A stretch of 64,000 nt of DNA from Alistipes timonensis JC136 (GCF_900107675.1 NZ_FNRI01000001.1:372001-436000), one strand, 5' to 3'; shown: positions 16,025 to 25,786, counted from the first letter of the stretch. Notes: generated from the letters alone by a model not told the origin. Numbers and translations are program-made.

Positions 16025-16066
16025 CGCCCGGATAACCTGAACGATTCAGGGGGTCGGGCGTTTTTT
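16025..16066 (+). terminator. Terminator after the flavodoxin gene
   Basis: CGCCCG (16025-16030) pairs with CGGGCG (16055-16060), and an inner CCTGAA/TTCAGG stem extends it. TTTTTT follows. It abuts the 3' end of the converging glpF. Confidence 0.88.
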
Positions 16067-16808
16067 ATCCGCAGATGTAGATGCACCCGTAGATCAGTCC
16101 GGCTGCGAGCGCTCCCGCGAGGGGGCCTGCGACGGGCACCCAACTGTAATCCCAGCCGCTCGGGCCTTTGCCCCGGATCGGCAGGACGGCATGGGCCAGC
16201 CGCGGCGGCAGGTCGCGGGCGGGGTTGATGGCATAGCCTGTCGTGCCGCCCAGCGACATGCCGATGGCCATGATGAGCATTGTCACCGGGAAACTCCCCA
16301 GGCTGCCCATCCCGATCTCGGGGGTGTTCAGTTCGTTGCCGATCGCGAGGATGACGAACACCAGCAGAAACGTGCCCACCGCCTCGCAGAAGAAATTGCG
16401 GGGCTTGTTCATGATCGCTGGCATCGTACAGAAGACTCCCAGTTTCGTTTCGGGCTCGTCCGTGGCGTCGAAATGGTCCTTATAATAGAGGTAGACCAGC
16501 ACGGCGCCGCAGAATCCGCCCAGCAGTTGAGCGATGATGTATCCCGGGACATATGCCCACGGAAACGATCCCGCGACGGCCAGTCCGACCGAGACCGCAG
16601 GATTGAGGTGGGCGCCCGACCAGGGCCCGGCAATCAGCACGCCGCACATCACGGCGAATCCCCAGGCCATCGTGATTACGACCCAGCCGCCGCCGTAACC
16701 TTTCGAACGTTTGAGGACGGTCGAGGCCACTACCCCGTCGCCCAGCAGTACGAGCACCAGTGTTCCGATAAACTCGAACAGGCATTTGGTCATCAGTGTC
16801 GTTTCCAT
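16065..16808 (-). CDS. glpF: Glycerol uptake facilitator (aquaglyceroporin)
   Basis: 247 residues from the ATG at 16808; a GTG directly before it is an alternative. Six membrane helices and two half-helices carry the NPA motifs: AHLNPAVSVG and YAINPARDLPPR. The Asp after the second NPA (NPARD) marks the glycerol-conducting branch. It lets glycerol cross the inner membrane. It begins 3 nt after the glpK stop, so the two are one operon in which GlpK traps glycerol as glycerol 3-phosphate. Confidence 0.94.
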   Translation of the reverse strand: METTLMTKCLFEFIGTLVLVLLGDGVVASTVLKRSKGYGGGWVVITMAWGFAVMCGVLIAGPWSGAHLNPAVSVGLAVAGSFPWAYVPGYIIAQLLGGFCGAVLVYLYYKDHFDATDEPETKLGVFCTMPAIMNKPRNFFCEAVGTFLLVFVILAIGNELNTPEIGMGSLGSFPVTMLIMAIGMSLGGTTGYAINPARDLPPRLAHAVLPIRGKGPSGWDYSWVPVAGPLAGALAAGLIYGCIYICG

Positions 16809-16811
16809 CAC

Positions 16812-18305
16812 TTAGTCGTTTTCAGTGTGTAACACCCGCCGCACGGCGTCTTCCCAACCTGTGATGGCCTTGTCGATCTGCGTGCGCTCCTCCGTGGGTT
16901 CGAAGATGTGCTCTGCCTGCCATTGCTCCTCGATCTCGGCGATGCTGCCCCAGTACCCCACGGCCAGTCCGGCCAGGTAGGCGGCTCCCAGCGCCGTGGT
17001 TTCCGTCACGCGCGGGCGGATGACCTTCGTACCGAGCAGGTCCGACTGGAACTGCATCAGCAGGTTGTTGCGCGCGGCACCGCCGTCGACTTTCAGCTCC
17101 AGCAGCGTGATGCCTGCGTCGCGCTGCATGGCACCCACGATGTCGAGCGTCTGGTAAGCGATCCCTTCCAATGCCGCACGGGCGATGTGCGCCGCCGTCG
17201 TGCCGCGGCTGATGCCGCTGATGGTGCCCCGGGCGTACTGGTCCCAATGCGGGGCCGCGAGTCCCGTGAGCGCCGGAACGAAATAGACGCCGTTGGTGTC
17301 GGGCACTGAGGCGGCCAGCGCCTCGACCTCCGATGAGGAGCGGATGATGCCCAGCCCGTCGCGGAGCCACTGCACCACCGAACCTCCGACGAAGATGCTC
17401 CCTTCGAGGGCGTAGTTGACTTTGTCGCCGATCTTCCATGCCACGGTCGTCAGCAGGTTGTTCTTCGAGGCGATGGGCTTTTCGCCGCTGTTCATCAGCA
17501 GGAAACACCCCGTGCCGTAGGTGTTTTTGACCGATCCCGGCTCGACGCACATCTGTCCGAACAGCGCCGCCTGCTGGTCGCCGGCGATGCCCGCGATAGG
17601 CACCTTGTGGGCGAAGATCGTGGTTTTTGTCGCCCCGTAGACCTCGCTCGACGATTTCACCTCGGGCATCATCGACGCCGGGATGTCGAAGAGTTTCAGC
17701 AGGTCTTCGTCCCATTGCAGCGTGTGGATGTTGAAGAGCATCGTGCGCGAGGCGTTGCTCACGTCCGTCACGTGCACCTCGCCGCGCGTCAGCCGCCAGG
17801 TCAGCCACGAATCGACCGTCCCGAACATCAGCTTGCCCTGCTCGGCGCGCTTGCGTGCTCCCGGGACGTTGTCCAGAATCCATTTGATCTTCGTGGCGCT
17901 GAAATAGGCGTCGATGATGAGTCCGGTCCGTTCGCGGATGTACTCCGTCTGTCCGTCGGCTTTCAGGCGGTCACAGTATTCCGAGGTGCGACGGTCCTGC
18001 CAGACGATGGCGTTGTAGACCGGCTCTTCGGTCTCGCGGTCCCATACGATCGTGGTTTCACGCTGGTTGGTGATACCTATTCCGGCGATGTTCAGTCCGT
18101 TGATGTCGATGGCCGAGATCGCCTCGGCGATCACCGAGGCCTGCGACGACCAGATTTCGTGGGGATTGTGCTCTACCCACCCCGGTTTGGGGAAGTACTG
18201 GGGAAATTCCCGCTGGGCCATCGAGCAGATTTGTCCTTTGCGGTCGAAGACGATCGCCCGCGAACTGCTCGTTCCCTGGTCCAATGACAAAATGTACTGT
18301 TCCAT
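16812..18305 (-). CDS. glpK: Glycerol kinase
   Basis: 497 residues, the normal length. The FGGY-kinase start is YILSLDQGTSSSRAIVFDRKG. NPHEIWSSQ, ITNQRETTIVWDRETEEPVYN and AIVWQDRRTSEYC are glycerol-kinase signatures. The C-terminal FGGY domain has LKVDGGAARNNLLMQFQSD. It phosphorylates glycerol with ATP to sn-glycerol 3-phosphate. First gene of glpK-glpF, with a promoter at 18370-18377. No glycerol-3-phosphate dehydrogenase is adjacent. Confidence 0.97.
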   Translation of the reverse strand: MEQYILSLDQGTSSSRAIVFDRKGQICSMAQREFPQYFPKPGWVEHNPHEIWSSQASVIAEAISAIDINGLNIAGIGITNQRETTIVWDRETEEPVYNAIVWQDRRTSEYCDRLKADGQTEYIRERTGLIIDAYFSATKIKWILDNVPGARKRAEQGKLMFGTVDSWLTWRLTRGEVHVTDVSNASRTMLFNIHTLQWDEDLLKLFDIPASMMPEVKSSSEVYGATKTTIFAHKVPIAGIAGDQQAALFGQMCVEPGSVKNTYGTGCFLLMNSGEKPIASKNNLLTTVAWKIGDKVNYALEGSIFVGGSVVQWLRDGLGIIRSSSEVEALAASVPDTNGVYFVPALTGLAAPHWDQYARGTISGISRGTTAAHIARAALEGIAYQTLDIVGAMQRDAGITLLELKVDGGAARNNLLMQFQSDLLGTKVIRPRVTETTALGAAYLAGLAVGYWGSIAEIEEQWQAEHIFEPTEERTQIDKAITGWEDAVRRVLHTEND

Positions 18306-18369
18306 ATCTTTCGGTTTTTGTGATTGCCGCAAAATTCCTGCCCGGTGAGTCCCGGCAGTCCATCAATCA

Positions 18370-18377
18370 CAAATCTA
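18370..18377 (-). promoter_or_regulatory. glpKF -7 element
   Basis: TAGATTTG on the minus strand, 64 nt before the glpK ATG. The upstream stretch is A/T-rich. No clear -33 match at 19-20 nt. Confidence 0.5.
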
Positions 18378-18435
18378 CCAAAAAAATGTTAATTTCGATT
18401 CAAAACTGAAAAGTTTTTTTTCGAAACTTTACACA

Positions 18436-18471
18436 AAACGCCCGGAACGACCTTTGTCGCTCCGGGCGTTT
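18436..18471 (-). terminator. Terminator of the polysaccharide locus
   Basis: AAACGCCCGGA and TCCGGGCGTTT (ends 18471) pair, and the inner ACGAC/GTCG adds to the stem. On the minus strand TTTTGTGT follows. It lies 124 nt beyond the last gene of the locus. Confidence 0.8.
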
Positions 18472-18483
18472 ACGGCCCGTTTG

Positions 18484-18594
18484 TTACAGCATCACCGACT
18501 GCAGTTCGGTCAGAGCAAGTTTGTAATCCCGTTCGGCGGTCTGCGCTTCTCTATCGTCGTGTAGTAAAGTCCTCTGTTCGGACGATTTTACCGC
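18484..18594 (-). other. Open 36-codon extension after the lipoprotein stop
   Basis: After the TAG at 18597-18595 the same frame stays open for 36 codons to a TAA at 18486-18484. The end reads DREAQTAERDYKLALTELQ then SVML, which looks like an amphipathic coiled helix resembling the C-terminus of TolC-type or other helical proteins. No start codon precedes it. It may be a gene remnant or chance. Confidence 0.25.
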
Positions 18595-21204
18595 CTATTC
18601 GAGCCTGCACCATTTCAGGAAGGCCGTCTTGTCGGCCGAGGCGCAGCCCGTCGAGGAGTGCCCTCCGGCGAAATAGGGCTCGTCGCGGTCGGGCACGCTG
18701 CCCTCGCAGCCCCAGCCTTCGTAATACATGTAGAGCGTACCGTCGAGTTCGAAGACCTCGCCGAACCAGATGCCGCCCTGGTCCCAGCGTCCGGCGTCGC
18801 CGCGCTCGAAGAACGGACGGGGGTTCTGCACTTTCGTCCAGGTGAGCAGGTCGTCGGAGTAAGCGACGTGGAAACGGTCCGGGAAATCGAAGTGGCGGTC
18901 GCTGCCCTGGTAGACCATAAACCATTTGTCAACGCCGTCGAGGCGGAATATCCGCGATCCGTTGACCGACTTGAGGTCGAAATCCCCGGGGCCTCCGCCC
19001 GGCAGCAGGACCGTGCGTATGTCCGCTCCGGCCAGCGTTTCGGGATTGCTCGTTACGGCACAGTCGATTTTCAGTTGGCCGTCGCCATAGCCGTACCCGT
19101 AATAGATATAATACTTTCCGTCGTGGTAGACGGCGTCGCTGCACCCTACCCCGTCGCGGAGCATTTTGCCGGCCGAGAAGCCGAAGCCACCGTCCGTGGA
19201 TTTGCGGCAGGCCAGCGAACCCTGTTTGTTATCGAGTGTCCCGCGCACGGCTTGGTAAAAGAACCACACTTCGCCGTTCGCTCCCACGCAGGGTGCACAG
19301 TCGAGCAGGTGCAGTTCGTCGCAGGTGCCGGCCTCGCCGTGAGCGATCACCGGATTGGCAGGATACTCGGTCCACGGTCCGGCCGGTTTGAAATCGTTCA
19401 TCTCCTGCGTGAACAAGCCGATTTGGTCGTGGTAGAATCCGTAGGGGTTGTAGCCGCTGCCGCGGATGTACATGCGCCATTTGCCGTCCGGAGACTCTGC
19501 AGGGGTCAGGATGGCTGCGTTGGCGATATGTTCGCGGCGCCAATCGGGCATATCGGCCCCATAAGTCAGGACGGGGCCGTCGCCGACGCGCTGCATCAGC
19601 GTTCCGGACTTGTTGTCCGGGCCCTTGATGTCGTCGAAGTACCAGTCTTCGCCCGATCCGGTCTCCCCGGCATCGAACAGCAGGATGATCTGGGTATATT
19701 TGCCGTCGGGAAGGTTGCGTGTCGAGAAATCGAACGTCAGTTCGGTCCACTCGTTGGCGTTTGGCACCACGACGTTGGTGATCTCCTGCGGGGTGGCGCC
19801 GTTGCCTTCCAGTTTGAAATAGACTTTGCCGTTGGCCTTGGGCGACCGGACTTTCATCGTGAAAACCGCGCTGCTGCTGAACACCATCGGATCGGAGATC
19901 GGGTCGCTCCACAACAGCTCCCACTGATGGCCTCCGGAGACCACATGTCCCACATGGTCGCTCGTGTTGATGCCCGTCTTATAAGGATTTTCGATTACCT
20001 CGAAACTCATCGGGCGATCCGAATCGTTGATGTTGAACCGCATGCTCACGTCCTCGAAGTTGCAAAAGTCGATCATCTGCGCCGGCTGGGGTTCGGGTTT
20101 CTTCTCGCCTTTCGGACCCGTCACATCGTCGAAATACCACGTCTCGCCCGGGACTGCGACCCCGGCGTCGAACAACAGCAGGATACGGTCGTAGGTGTAG
20201 TCGGGCAGGTTCATCGAAGCGAAATCATAGGTGTAGGTCACCCATTTCCCGGTTTCGGTCGAGGTGACCGAGGTGATCTCTTTGGCCTCGGCTCCCGCCG
20301 AGCTTTCGAGTTTGAGGTAGATCGACGCCCCGGCTTTCGGCGCATGAACCTTCACCGAGAATTCCGCGCCGTATTTGCTGAATGCAAAGGGCTTTTCCAG
20401 CGTCTTGCTGTAAAGCAGTTCCCATTGTGCGCTGCCCGTGACGACGTGCCCCACGTGGTCGCTGTCGTTGCCGTCGGTCACCGGATTGGGGATGACCTCG
20501 TATTTCATGTCTTCGCTGCCGGCGATCTGGAATTCGAGATCCGAGGTTTCGAAATCACAGTAATTCTCCTGTCCTTCGCCGGGTGTCGGGCCGGGACCGG
20601 GATCGGCGCCCTCGCCTTTCATTTGGAAGATGTCGTCGAACAGCCATTTCTCGCCCGATCCGGTCTCTCCGGCATCGAACAGCAGCACGATCTTGTTGTA
20701 CTTGCCGTCGGGCAGGCTGCGGTCGGTGAAATCGTAGGTCAGCGTCTCCCAGCGGTTGGCCGAGACCGAGGCCACGTCGGTGATCTCCTGCGCATTGACG
20801 CCGCTGCCTTCCAGTTTGAAATAGATTTTACCGCCGATCTTGGGTGAGCAGACTTTCATCGTGAATTTGGCACCGTCTTTCGTGAAGTCGAACGGTGCGG
20901 TCAGTTCCTCGCTGTAAATGAGTTCCCACTGGCCGCCGCCGGAGATCACCTGGCCGTAGTGGTCGCTCGTGTTGCCGCCCTGTTTGTCGGGATTCTCCAC
21001 GACGCTGTATTCGAGTGCGTCGTTGGTCTTGAATCCGAGGTCCGTGGTCTCGAAGTCGCATACGACGATATATTCGTCGCCGGGGTCGGGACCCGGTCCG
21101 GGCTCTGAGGGTTCATACCGCACCAGCGGTTCGTCGTTGCCGCAGGCGCTCATGGCCAGCGTCACGGACGAGAGGAGCATAAAACTGTATTTAAGAATGT
21201 TCAT
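18595..21204 (-). CDS. PUL lipoprotein: three tandem jelly-roll-like modules plus a five-bladed propeller glycosidase-like domain
   Basis: 869 residues. The lipobox LAMSAC gives a lipid-anchored Cys21 followed by the acidic GNDEP, as in surface lipoproteins. Pro/Gly linkers join three homologous modules at about 46-194, 214-363 and 378-529. Each begins with a CDFE/CNFE strand and ends with LLFDAG...FDD, suggesting carbohydrate-binding jelly rolls. Modules 1 and 3 are closest (RxLPDGKY, LLFDAGETGSGE). Residues 535-869 resemble the GH43/GH32-type beta-propeller: HIANAAILTPAESPDGKWRM, WRM-type blades, YSDDLLTWTKVQNP and WFGEVFELDGTLYMYYEG. Enzyme activity is unproven. It is the last gene of the SusCD operon, 17 nt after susD. 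Confidence 0.78.
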   Translation of the reverse strand: MNILKYSFMLLSSVTLAMSACGNDEPLVRYEPSEPGPGPDPGDEYIVVCDFETTDLGFKTNDALEYSVVENPDKQGGNTSDHYGQVISGGGQWELIYSEELTAPFDFTKDGAKFTMKVCSPKIGGKIYFKLEGSGVNAQEITDVASVSANRWETLTYDFTDRSLPDGKYNKIVLLFDAGETGSGEKWLFDDIFQMKGEGADPGPGPTPGEGQENYCDFETSDLEFQIAGSEDMKYEVIPNPVTDGNDSDHVGHVVTGSAQWELLYSKTLEKPFAFSKYGAEFSVKVHAPKAGASIYLKLESSAGAEAKEITSVTSTETGKWVTYTYDFASMNLPDYTYDRILLLFDAGVAVPGETWYFDDVTGPKGEKKPEPQPAQMIDFCNFEDVSMRFNINDSDRPMSFEVIENPYKTGINTSDHVGHVVSGGHQWELLWSDPISDPMVFSSSAVFTMKVRSPKANGKVYFKLEGNGATPQEITNVVVPNANEWTELTFDFSTRNLPDGKYTQIILLFDAGETGSGEDWYFDDIKGPDNKSGTLMQRVGDGPVLTYGADMPDWRREHIANAAILTPAESPDGKWRMYIRGSGYNPYGFYHDQIGLFTQEMNDFKPAGPWTEYPANPVIAHGEAGTCDELHLLDCAPCVGANGEVWFFYQAVRGTLDNKQGSLACRKSTDGGFGFSAGKMLRDGVGCSDAVYHDGKYYIYYGYGYGDGQLKIDCAVTSNPETLAGADIRTVLLPGGGPGDFDLKSVNGSRIFRLDGVDKWFMVYQGSDRHFDFPDRFHVAYSDDLLTWTKVQNPRPFFERGDAGRWDQGGIWFGEVFELDGTLYMYYEGWGCEGSVPDRDEPYFAGGHSSTGCASADKTAFLKWCRLE

Positions 21205-21221
21205 GGCTGTTGAATTTTAGG

Positions 21222-22832
21222 TTACAATCTCGGATATCCTTCGTTCTGTTGGAGTTTTTCGTTGGCGAGCAGTTCGTCGCGCGGAATCGGGAAGACGTTC
21301 AGATGGGCATCTTCACTTGTGCCCTCGTGCTGGAACCACTTTTTGGTCGTAAAGACCCCGAAGCGGATCAACTGCTGGCGGCGGTGTCCCTCCTGGCAGA
21401 ACTCCCAGGCATATTCCTGCAGGAACCGTTCGTCGTCCAACTGCGACACTTGCAGCATTTTGGACGACGTGAAATCCGCAAAAGCGCGGCGGCGCACGTC
21501 GTTTATCAGCCCCACGATGGTCCCGTCGGCCGTCTTGCCGTTCTGACGCCACAGGGCTTCGGCCTTCATGAAGAGCACGTCGGCATAGCGGAAGATGACG
21601 AAATCGTTGCTCAGCAGGTTCTTGGCCTTCTTCTTGATCTCGTATTTGTTCATCCGCACACCGGCTCCCTCGCCCGTCATCGATTCGGGTTTGCCGGGGT
21701 TGTAGATCGGAATGTTGCGCGTGTAGACCAGCGGCAACCCTTGGTCCTTCGGGTCCTTCGGGTCGCATAGGATCGGAGAGCCCGGCACGCCGGTCAGCTC
21801 GCCCGTGTTGTCGTAGAGCGGACCTTCGGCCCACGAATCCTCGAAACGGGTGTCGGCGGGGTCGTAGCTGTTCGCCAGGTCGGGCGTGGCGCAGCAACCG
21901 CCCCAAAAGAAGGTTTCGGTGTCGTGGTGGTAGCGGTAATTCCAGTGATGGGTCCAGAGGTGGATGCGGAACGGCAATGCCGAGTCGTAGATTTCATCGT
22001 TGCATCCTGCGAGGATGATCTCGGGCGAATTCTGGTTCTCGGTGACGAATATTTGCTTGTAATCGCTGTCGAGCGAATACTTCTTTGAATCGATAATCTC
22101 GTCGCAGAGGTCCACGACCTCCTGCCAGTAGCTCTCCCCCACCCATACCTCGGCATTGAGGTAGACCTTGGCCAGCAGCATCGTCGCGGCATAGTAATCC
22201 CAGCGTCCGTAACCCTTTTCGGTCAGCAGGCTGCGGTTGTCCCGGATCTCCTTCACCACGAATTCGAAGATTTCCTTGCGCGGAGCGGTCTCTGGCAGCC
22301 AGCCCTTCGGAACGTCGTATTTGGTCACCAAGGGCACATTGCCGTACATATCGCAGAGCACATAGTACCAGAAGGCGCGCGCCACGTGCAGCTCGGCCAT
22401 TAGTTTCTCCTTGCTTTCGGCTTTGATGTCGGCGTTTCCGAACTCGTACATCAGGCGGTTGCAGGTGTTGATGGCCGCATAGGCCTTGCGCCAGTTGCCC
22501 AGGATGTGGGCGTCGTCGATGTTCCACGTGTGGTTGTTCAAGCGCTGGTAGATGCCGCCGTCGTACCACGAACCACCGCGGCTCGGGGTCACCCAGCCGT
22601 CACCGGTCTCTTCGTTGGTGTAGAGCCAGCAGCCCTCGGTGTGGACGTTGTCGCCGGCATAGAGCGTCCGCAGGTCGGAGTAGACCGAGCCCAACGCCGC
22701 GGGAATGTCCTCTTCGGTAAAGTTGTCGAAGTAATCGTCGGCGGTGAGCTGGTCGTAGACCCGCTCGTCGAGATTGGTACAGGCTGCCTGCACGAGAGCT
22801 GCCGCCGTCAGTATGTAGATCAGTTTTTTCAT
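21222..22832 (-). CDS. SusD/RagB-family surface glycan-binding lipoprotein
   Basis: 536 residues with a lipoprotein signal MKKLIYILTAAALVQAAC and the family opening TNLDERVYDQLTADDYF. TPR-type helices follow (WRKAYAAINTCNRLMYEF, ELHVARAFWYYVLCDMYGNVP, where RAFWYYVLCDMYG is a hallmark). RYADVLFMKAEALWR and the C-terminal FPIPRDELLANEKLQQNEGY are typical of SusD. It captures oligosaccharide over the paired SusC, 12 nt upstream. It is the lid of the transporter encoded by this locus. Confidence 0.96.
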   Translation of the reverse strand: MKKLIYILTAAALVQAACTNLDERVYDQLTADDYFDNFTEEDIPAALGSVYSDLRTLYAGDNVHTEGCWLYTNEETGDGWVTPSRGGSWYDGGIYQRLNNHTWNIDDAHILGNWRKAYAAINTCNRLMYEFGNADIKAESKEKLMAELHVARAFWYYVLCDMYGNVPLVTKYDVPKGWLPETAPRKEIFEFVVKEIRDNRSLLTEKGYGRWDYYAATMLLAKVYLNAEVWVGESYWQEVVDLCDEIIDSKKYSLDSDYKQIFVTENQNSPEIILAGCNDEIYDSALPFRIHLWTHHWNYRYHHDTETFFWGGCCATPDLANSYDPADTRFEDSWAEGPLYDNTGELTGVPGSPILCDPKDPKDQGLPLVYTRNIPIYNPGKPESMTGEGAGVRMNKYEIKKKAKNLLSNDFVIFRYADVLFMKAEALWRQNGKTADGTIVGLINDVRRRAFADFTSSKMLQVSQLDDERFLQEYAWEFCQEGHRRQQLIRFGVFTTKKWFQHEGTSEDAHLNVFPIPRDELLANEKLQQNEGYPRL

Positions 22833-22844
22833 CGTTGCTGCAAT

Positions 22845-25760
22845 TTAAAATCCCAGTTTGACACCGAAAGTAAAGGTCCGCGTGGTCGGATATCCCGCGA
22901 CGTAATCGACGCCCGGCGTCAGGCCGTTGAAGTTGATCTCGGGATCGACGCCCTGATAGCGGGTGAAGGTGTAGAGGTTCAGCCCCGAGGCGTAGAGACG
23001 CAGCGTGCGGATCGGATTTTTGGGGTTTTTGAACCGGAACGTGTAGCCGAGGGTGATGTTGTCGATCTTCACGAAATCGCCGTCCTCGACGTAATAGCTC
23101 ACATAGGCCGGGGCCGTGGCCACATAGTGGTTGTACTTGTTGCGTAGGATCGACCGCGGGAAATTGTGGTCGGCGCCGCGGGCGAAGTTCTCCCACAGCA
23201 TCCGGTACTGGTTGAGAATCTGGAAGTCGAACGAACCGCGCAGGGTGACCGAGAGGTCGAAGTTCTTCACCTGCAGGTTGGCCGTCAGCGCCGCATGCAT
23301 CGTCGGGATGCCGTTGCCGATCACCTGCCGGCTGGCGTTATCGCCGTATTCGCCGCCCTCGACGATCCACGAACCGTTCTCGTTCATGCCGATACTCTTC
23401 CAGCCGTAGAAATCGCCGATGCGGCCGCCTTCGCGCACGATGTGCGTGCTCTTCTGTACGGGAGCTCCCGTGGAGCCCAGTTCGAGGAAGTCACGCTGGT
23501 ACATTTCGTTCGAGAGACGTTTCATCTTGTTGGTGTTGTACGAGAAGTTGCCCGTCATGTCGAAACGTACATGCTTCGTGCGGACGATGCCGCCGTTGAG
23601 CATCACCTCGACGCCCGTATTGCTCACCTTGCCGACGTTGGCCAGCGTGGTCGACGCGAGATTGGGCGGTACGGGAACGTTGTATTCATAGAGCAGTCCG
23701 TCGGTGGTGCGGTTGTAGAAATCGACCGAACCCGACAGGCGGTAGTTGAACAGCGCGAAGTCGAGTCCGGCGCTCAGTTCGCGCTTCTCCTCCCATTTCA
23801 GGTCGGGATTGGCGTTCATGTGCGGGGCTATCGTGTAGACGTACTTGCCGTCGATCAGCACGGGCGATCCGAACGCATATTTCAGGTGCGAGAGATAGGG
23901 CGACGAGGGTTCGCTGCCCGTCACGCCGTAGCCGACGCGGAGTTTCAGCTCGTCGACCCAGCGCACGTCCTTCATGAATTTCTCCTTTGAGATGCGCCAT
24001 GCGCCCGACGCGGCGTAGAAGAGTCCCCACTTATGGTTGGCGCCGAATTTCGAGGAGCCCTCGTAGCGGAGGCTTGCCGAGAAGAGATAGCGGTCGTCGT
24101 AGCCGTAGTTGGCGCGTCCGAAGAACGAAATCAGGCGGCTCATGTTCTTGAACCCTCCCATCGAGGCGAAGCCGTCTTTGAGGGCCATACCCGTTCCGAT
24201 GATGTTCTCGCCGAGAATGTCGGTCGGGAAGTCGTAATTGTACATGTTGAATCCGTCGGTCAGGTAGTCGTTGTAGCTGTAACCGGCGAGCACCGAGAAA
24301 TCGTGCTTGTTCCAGCGTTCGGCATACTGGCCGTACAGTTCGAGGGTCTTGGTCTGGTTCATGCTGCTCTGGCGCCACGCTTGTCCTTTGTAATTGGTGT
24401 CGAACTTGCGGGAGGCGTAGCTGCCGTCGATGTTGCCGAAATAGCGGTAGCCGCCGATCATCGTGAATGTCAGAGGCTCGATCGGCGTGTAGGTCACCTT
24501 GCCCGAAGCCTGTATCTCGTTCCAGCGGGTGGTGTTATTGTACTCGTTGATGAGTTTTACCGGATTGGTCGAATCGACGAAGATCGAGTAATCGCCCGTC
24601 GGACCGTAGATCGGCTCGGTGGGATTGGTGACCAGCGTGGCGAACAGCACCTCGTCGGTCGATACCGTGTGACCCACGGTGAATACGTCGTTGATGTTGG
24701 CGCTGAGAGTCATCTTGTCGTTGAAGAGGGAGCGGTTGAAACCGAATTTGAGGTTGGTTCGCTCCTGCTCCGTGTTGCGGATGATGCCGTCGCGCGAACG
24801 ATAGTCGACGCTGGCGTAATAGTTCGACTTGGCGTTGCCGCTTTTGAGCGCCAGGTGGTGCGTGTGCGAGAACGCCGCCCGGAACACCTCGTCCGACCAA
24901 TCGGTCGAAGCGCCCTTGTCGGTCGGCGTGAAGAATCCGTTGGTCGTCTTGCCGAGGTTGCGGTATTCGTCGGCCGAGAAGACGTCGATCTGGTTGGAGA
25001 TGGTCTCTACCGAAGCGTATCCGTGGTAGTCGACCGAGAACTTGTCCCCGGCTTCGGCTCCCTTCTTGGTCGTGATCAGGATCACGCCGTTCGTGCCGCG
25101 CGTACCGTATATGGCAGCGGCGGAACCGTCCTTGAGGATGTCGATCGACTCGATATCGTCGACCGAGATGTTCGACAGACTGCCGCCCGAGATGCCGTCG
25201 ATGACGATCAGCGGCTCCTGGCTTCCTGTCAGCGTCGAGACGCCGCGCAGCATCACCTGCACCCCGCTGTTGTTGGGGTCGCCCGAGGTCGTATTGACTG
25301 CCAGACCGGCTACGCGGCCTTGCAGCAGTTGCAGCGGGGAGGTCACGGCGCCCTGCACGAACTCGTCGCTTTTGACCGAAGCTACGGAGCTGGTCAGCGT
25401 GCTCCGCTTGACGGTGCCGTAGCCGACCACCACCACGTCGTCCATGGCGATCTCGGCGTTGTTCAGCGTGACGGACAACTGGGTCAGTCCGGCCGGCACG
25501 CTGCGTTCTGCGGACTCGTATCCGATGTAGGAGAAGACCAGCACCGCGGGGCTTTTCTGCAAACGAAGCGAATAACTTCCGTCGGCGGCGGTAGACACGC
25601 CGTTCGTCGTGCCTTTCTCGATGACGGTGACACCCGGCAACGGTTGCCCGTCGGTCCCCGACACGATGCCCGCAACGGTTTGCCCCTGGGCCGCTGCCGA
25701 AAGCGCGAAGCCTGCGAACAAGGTGCACAGGAACATCCTGAAAGCTGTAAAGTTGTTCAT
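22845..25760 (-). CDS. SusC/RagA-family TonB-linked outer-membrane transporter
   Basis: 971 residues from the ATG at 25760; a TTG two codons earlier is less likely. A signal peptide ends FALSAAAQ. A carboxypeptidase-like N-terminal domain follows (VAGIVSGTDGQPLPGVTVIE). The plug has VVVGYGTVKRSTLTSSVASV and LLQGRVAGLAVNTTSGDPN, then SVDDIESIDILKDGSAAAIY, the defining SusC motif. The barrel ends with a terminal Phe (TFTFGVKLGF). It imports glycan fragments with SusD. The -7 box TAATTTTG at 25794-25787 starts the susC-susD-lipoprotein operon, which the HTCS regulator upstream probably controls. Confidence 0.97.
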   Translation of the reverse strand: MNNFTAFRMFLCTLFAGFALSAAAQGQTVAGIVSGTDGQPLPGVTVIEKGTTNGVSTAADGSYSLRLQKSPAVLVFSYIGYESAERSVPAGLTQLSVTLNNAEIAMDDVVVVGYGTVKRSTLTSSVASVKSDEFVQGAVTSPLQLLQGRVAGLAVNTTSGDPNNSGVQVMLRGVSTLTGSQEPLIVIDGISGGSLSNISVDDIESIDILKDGSAAAIYGTRGTNGVILITTKKGAEAGDKFSVDYHGYASVETISNQIDVFSADEYRNLGKTTNGFFTPTDKGASTDWSDEVFRAAFSHTHHLALKSGNAKSNYYASVDYRSRDGIIRNTEQERTNLKFGFNRSLFNDKMTLSANINDVFTVGHTVSTDEVLFATLVTNPTEPIYGPTGDYSIFVDSTNPVKLINEYNNTTRWNEIQASGKVTYTPIEPLTFTMIGGYRYFGNIDGSYASRKFDTNYKGQAWRQSSMNQTKTLELYGQYAERWNKHDFSVLAGYSYNDYLTDGFNMYNYDFPTDILGENIIGTGMALKDGFASMGGFKNMSRLISFFGRANYGYDDRYLFSASLRYEGSSKFGANHKWGLFYAASGAWRISKEKFMKDVRWVDELKLRVGYGVTGSEPSSPYLSHLKYAFGSPVLIDGKYVYTIAPHMNANPDLKWEEKRELSAGLDFALFNYRLSGSVDFYNRTTDGLLYEYNVPVPPNLASTTLANVGKVSNTGVEVMLNGGIVRTKHVRFDMTGNFSYNTNKMKRLSNEMYQRDFLELGSTGAPVQKSTHIVREGGRIGDFYGWKSIGMNENGSWIVEGGEYGDNASRQVIGNGIPTMHAALTANLQVKNFDLSVTLRGSFDFQILNQYRMLWENFARGADHNFPRSILRNKYNHYVATAPAYVSYYVEDGDFVKIDNITLGYTFRFKNPKNPIRTLRLYASGLNLYTFTRYQGVDPEINFNGLTPGVDYVAGYPTTRTFTFGVKLGF

Positions 25761-25786
25761 ATACAAAATAGGTTAAAGTTTCAACA

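Noticed and set aside
18305..18595. A hidden gene between glpK and the polysaccharide locus
   Set aside because: Apart from the glpK promoter, a terminator and an open extension without a start codon, nothing gene-like is visible.
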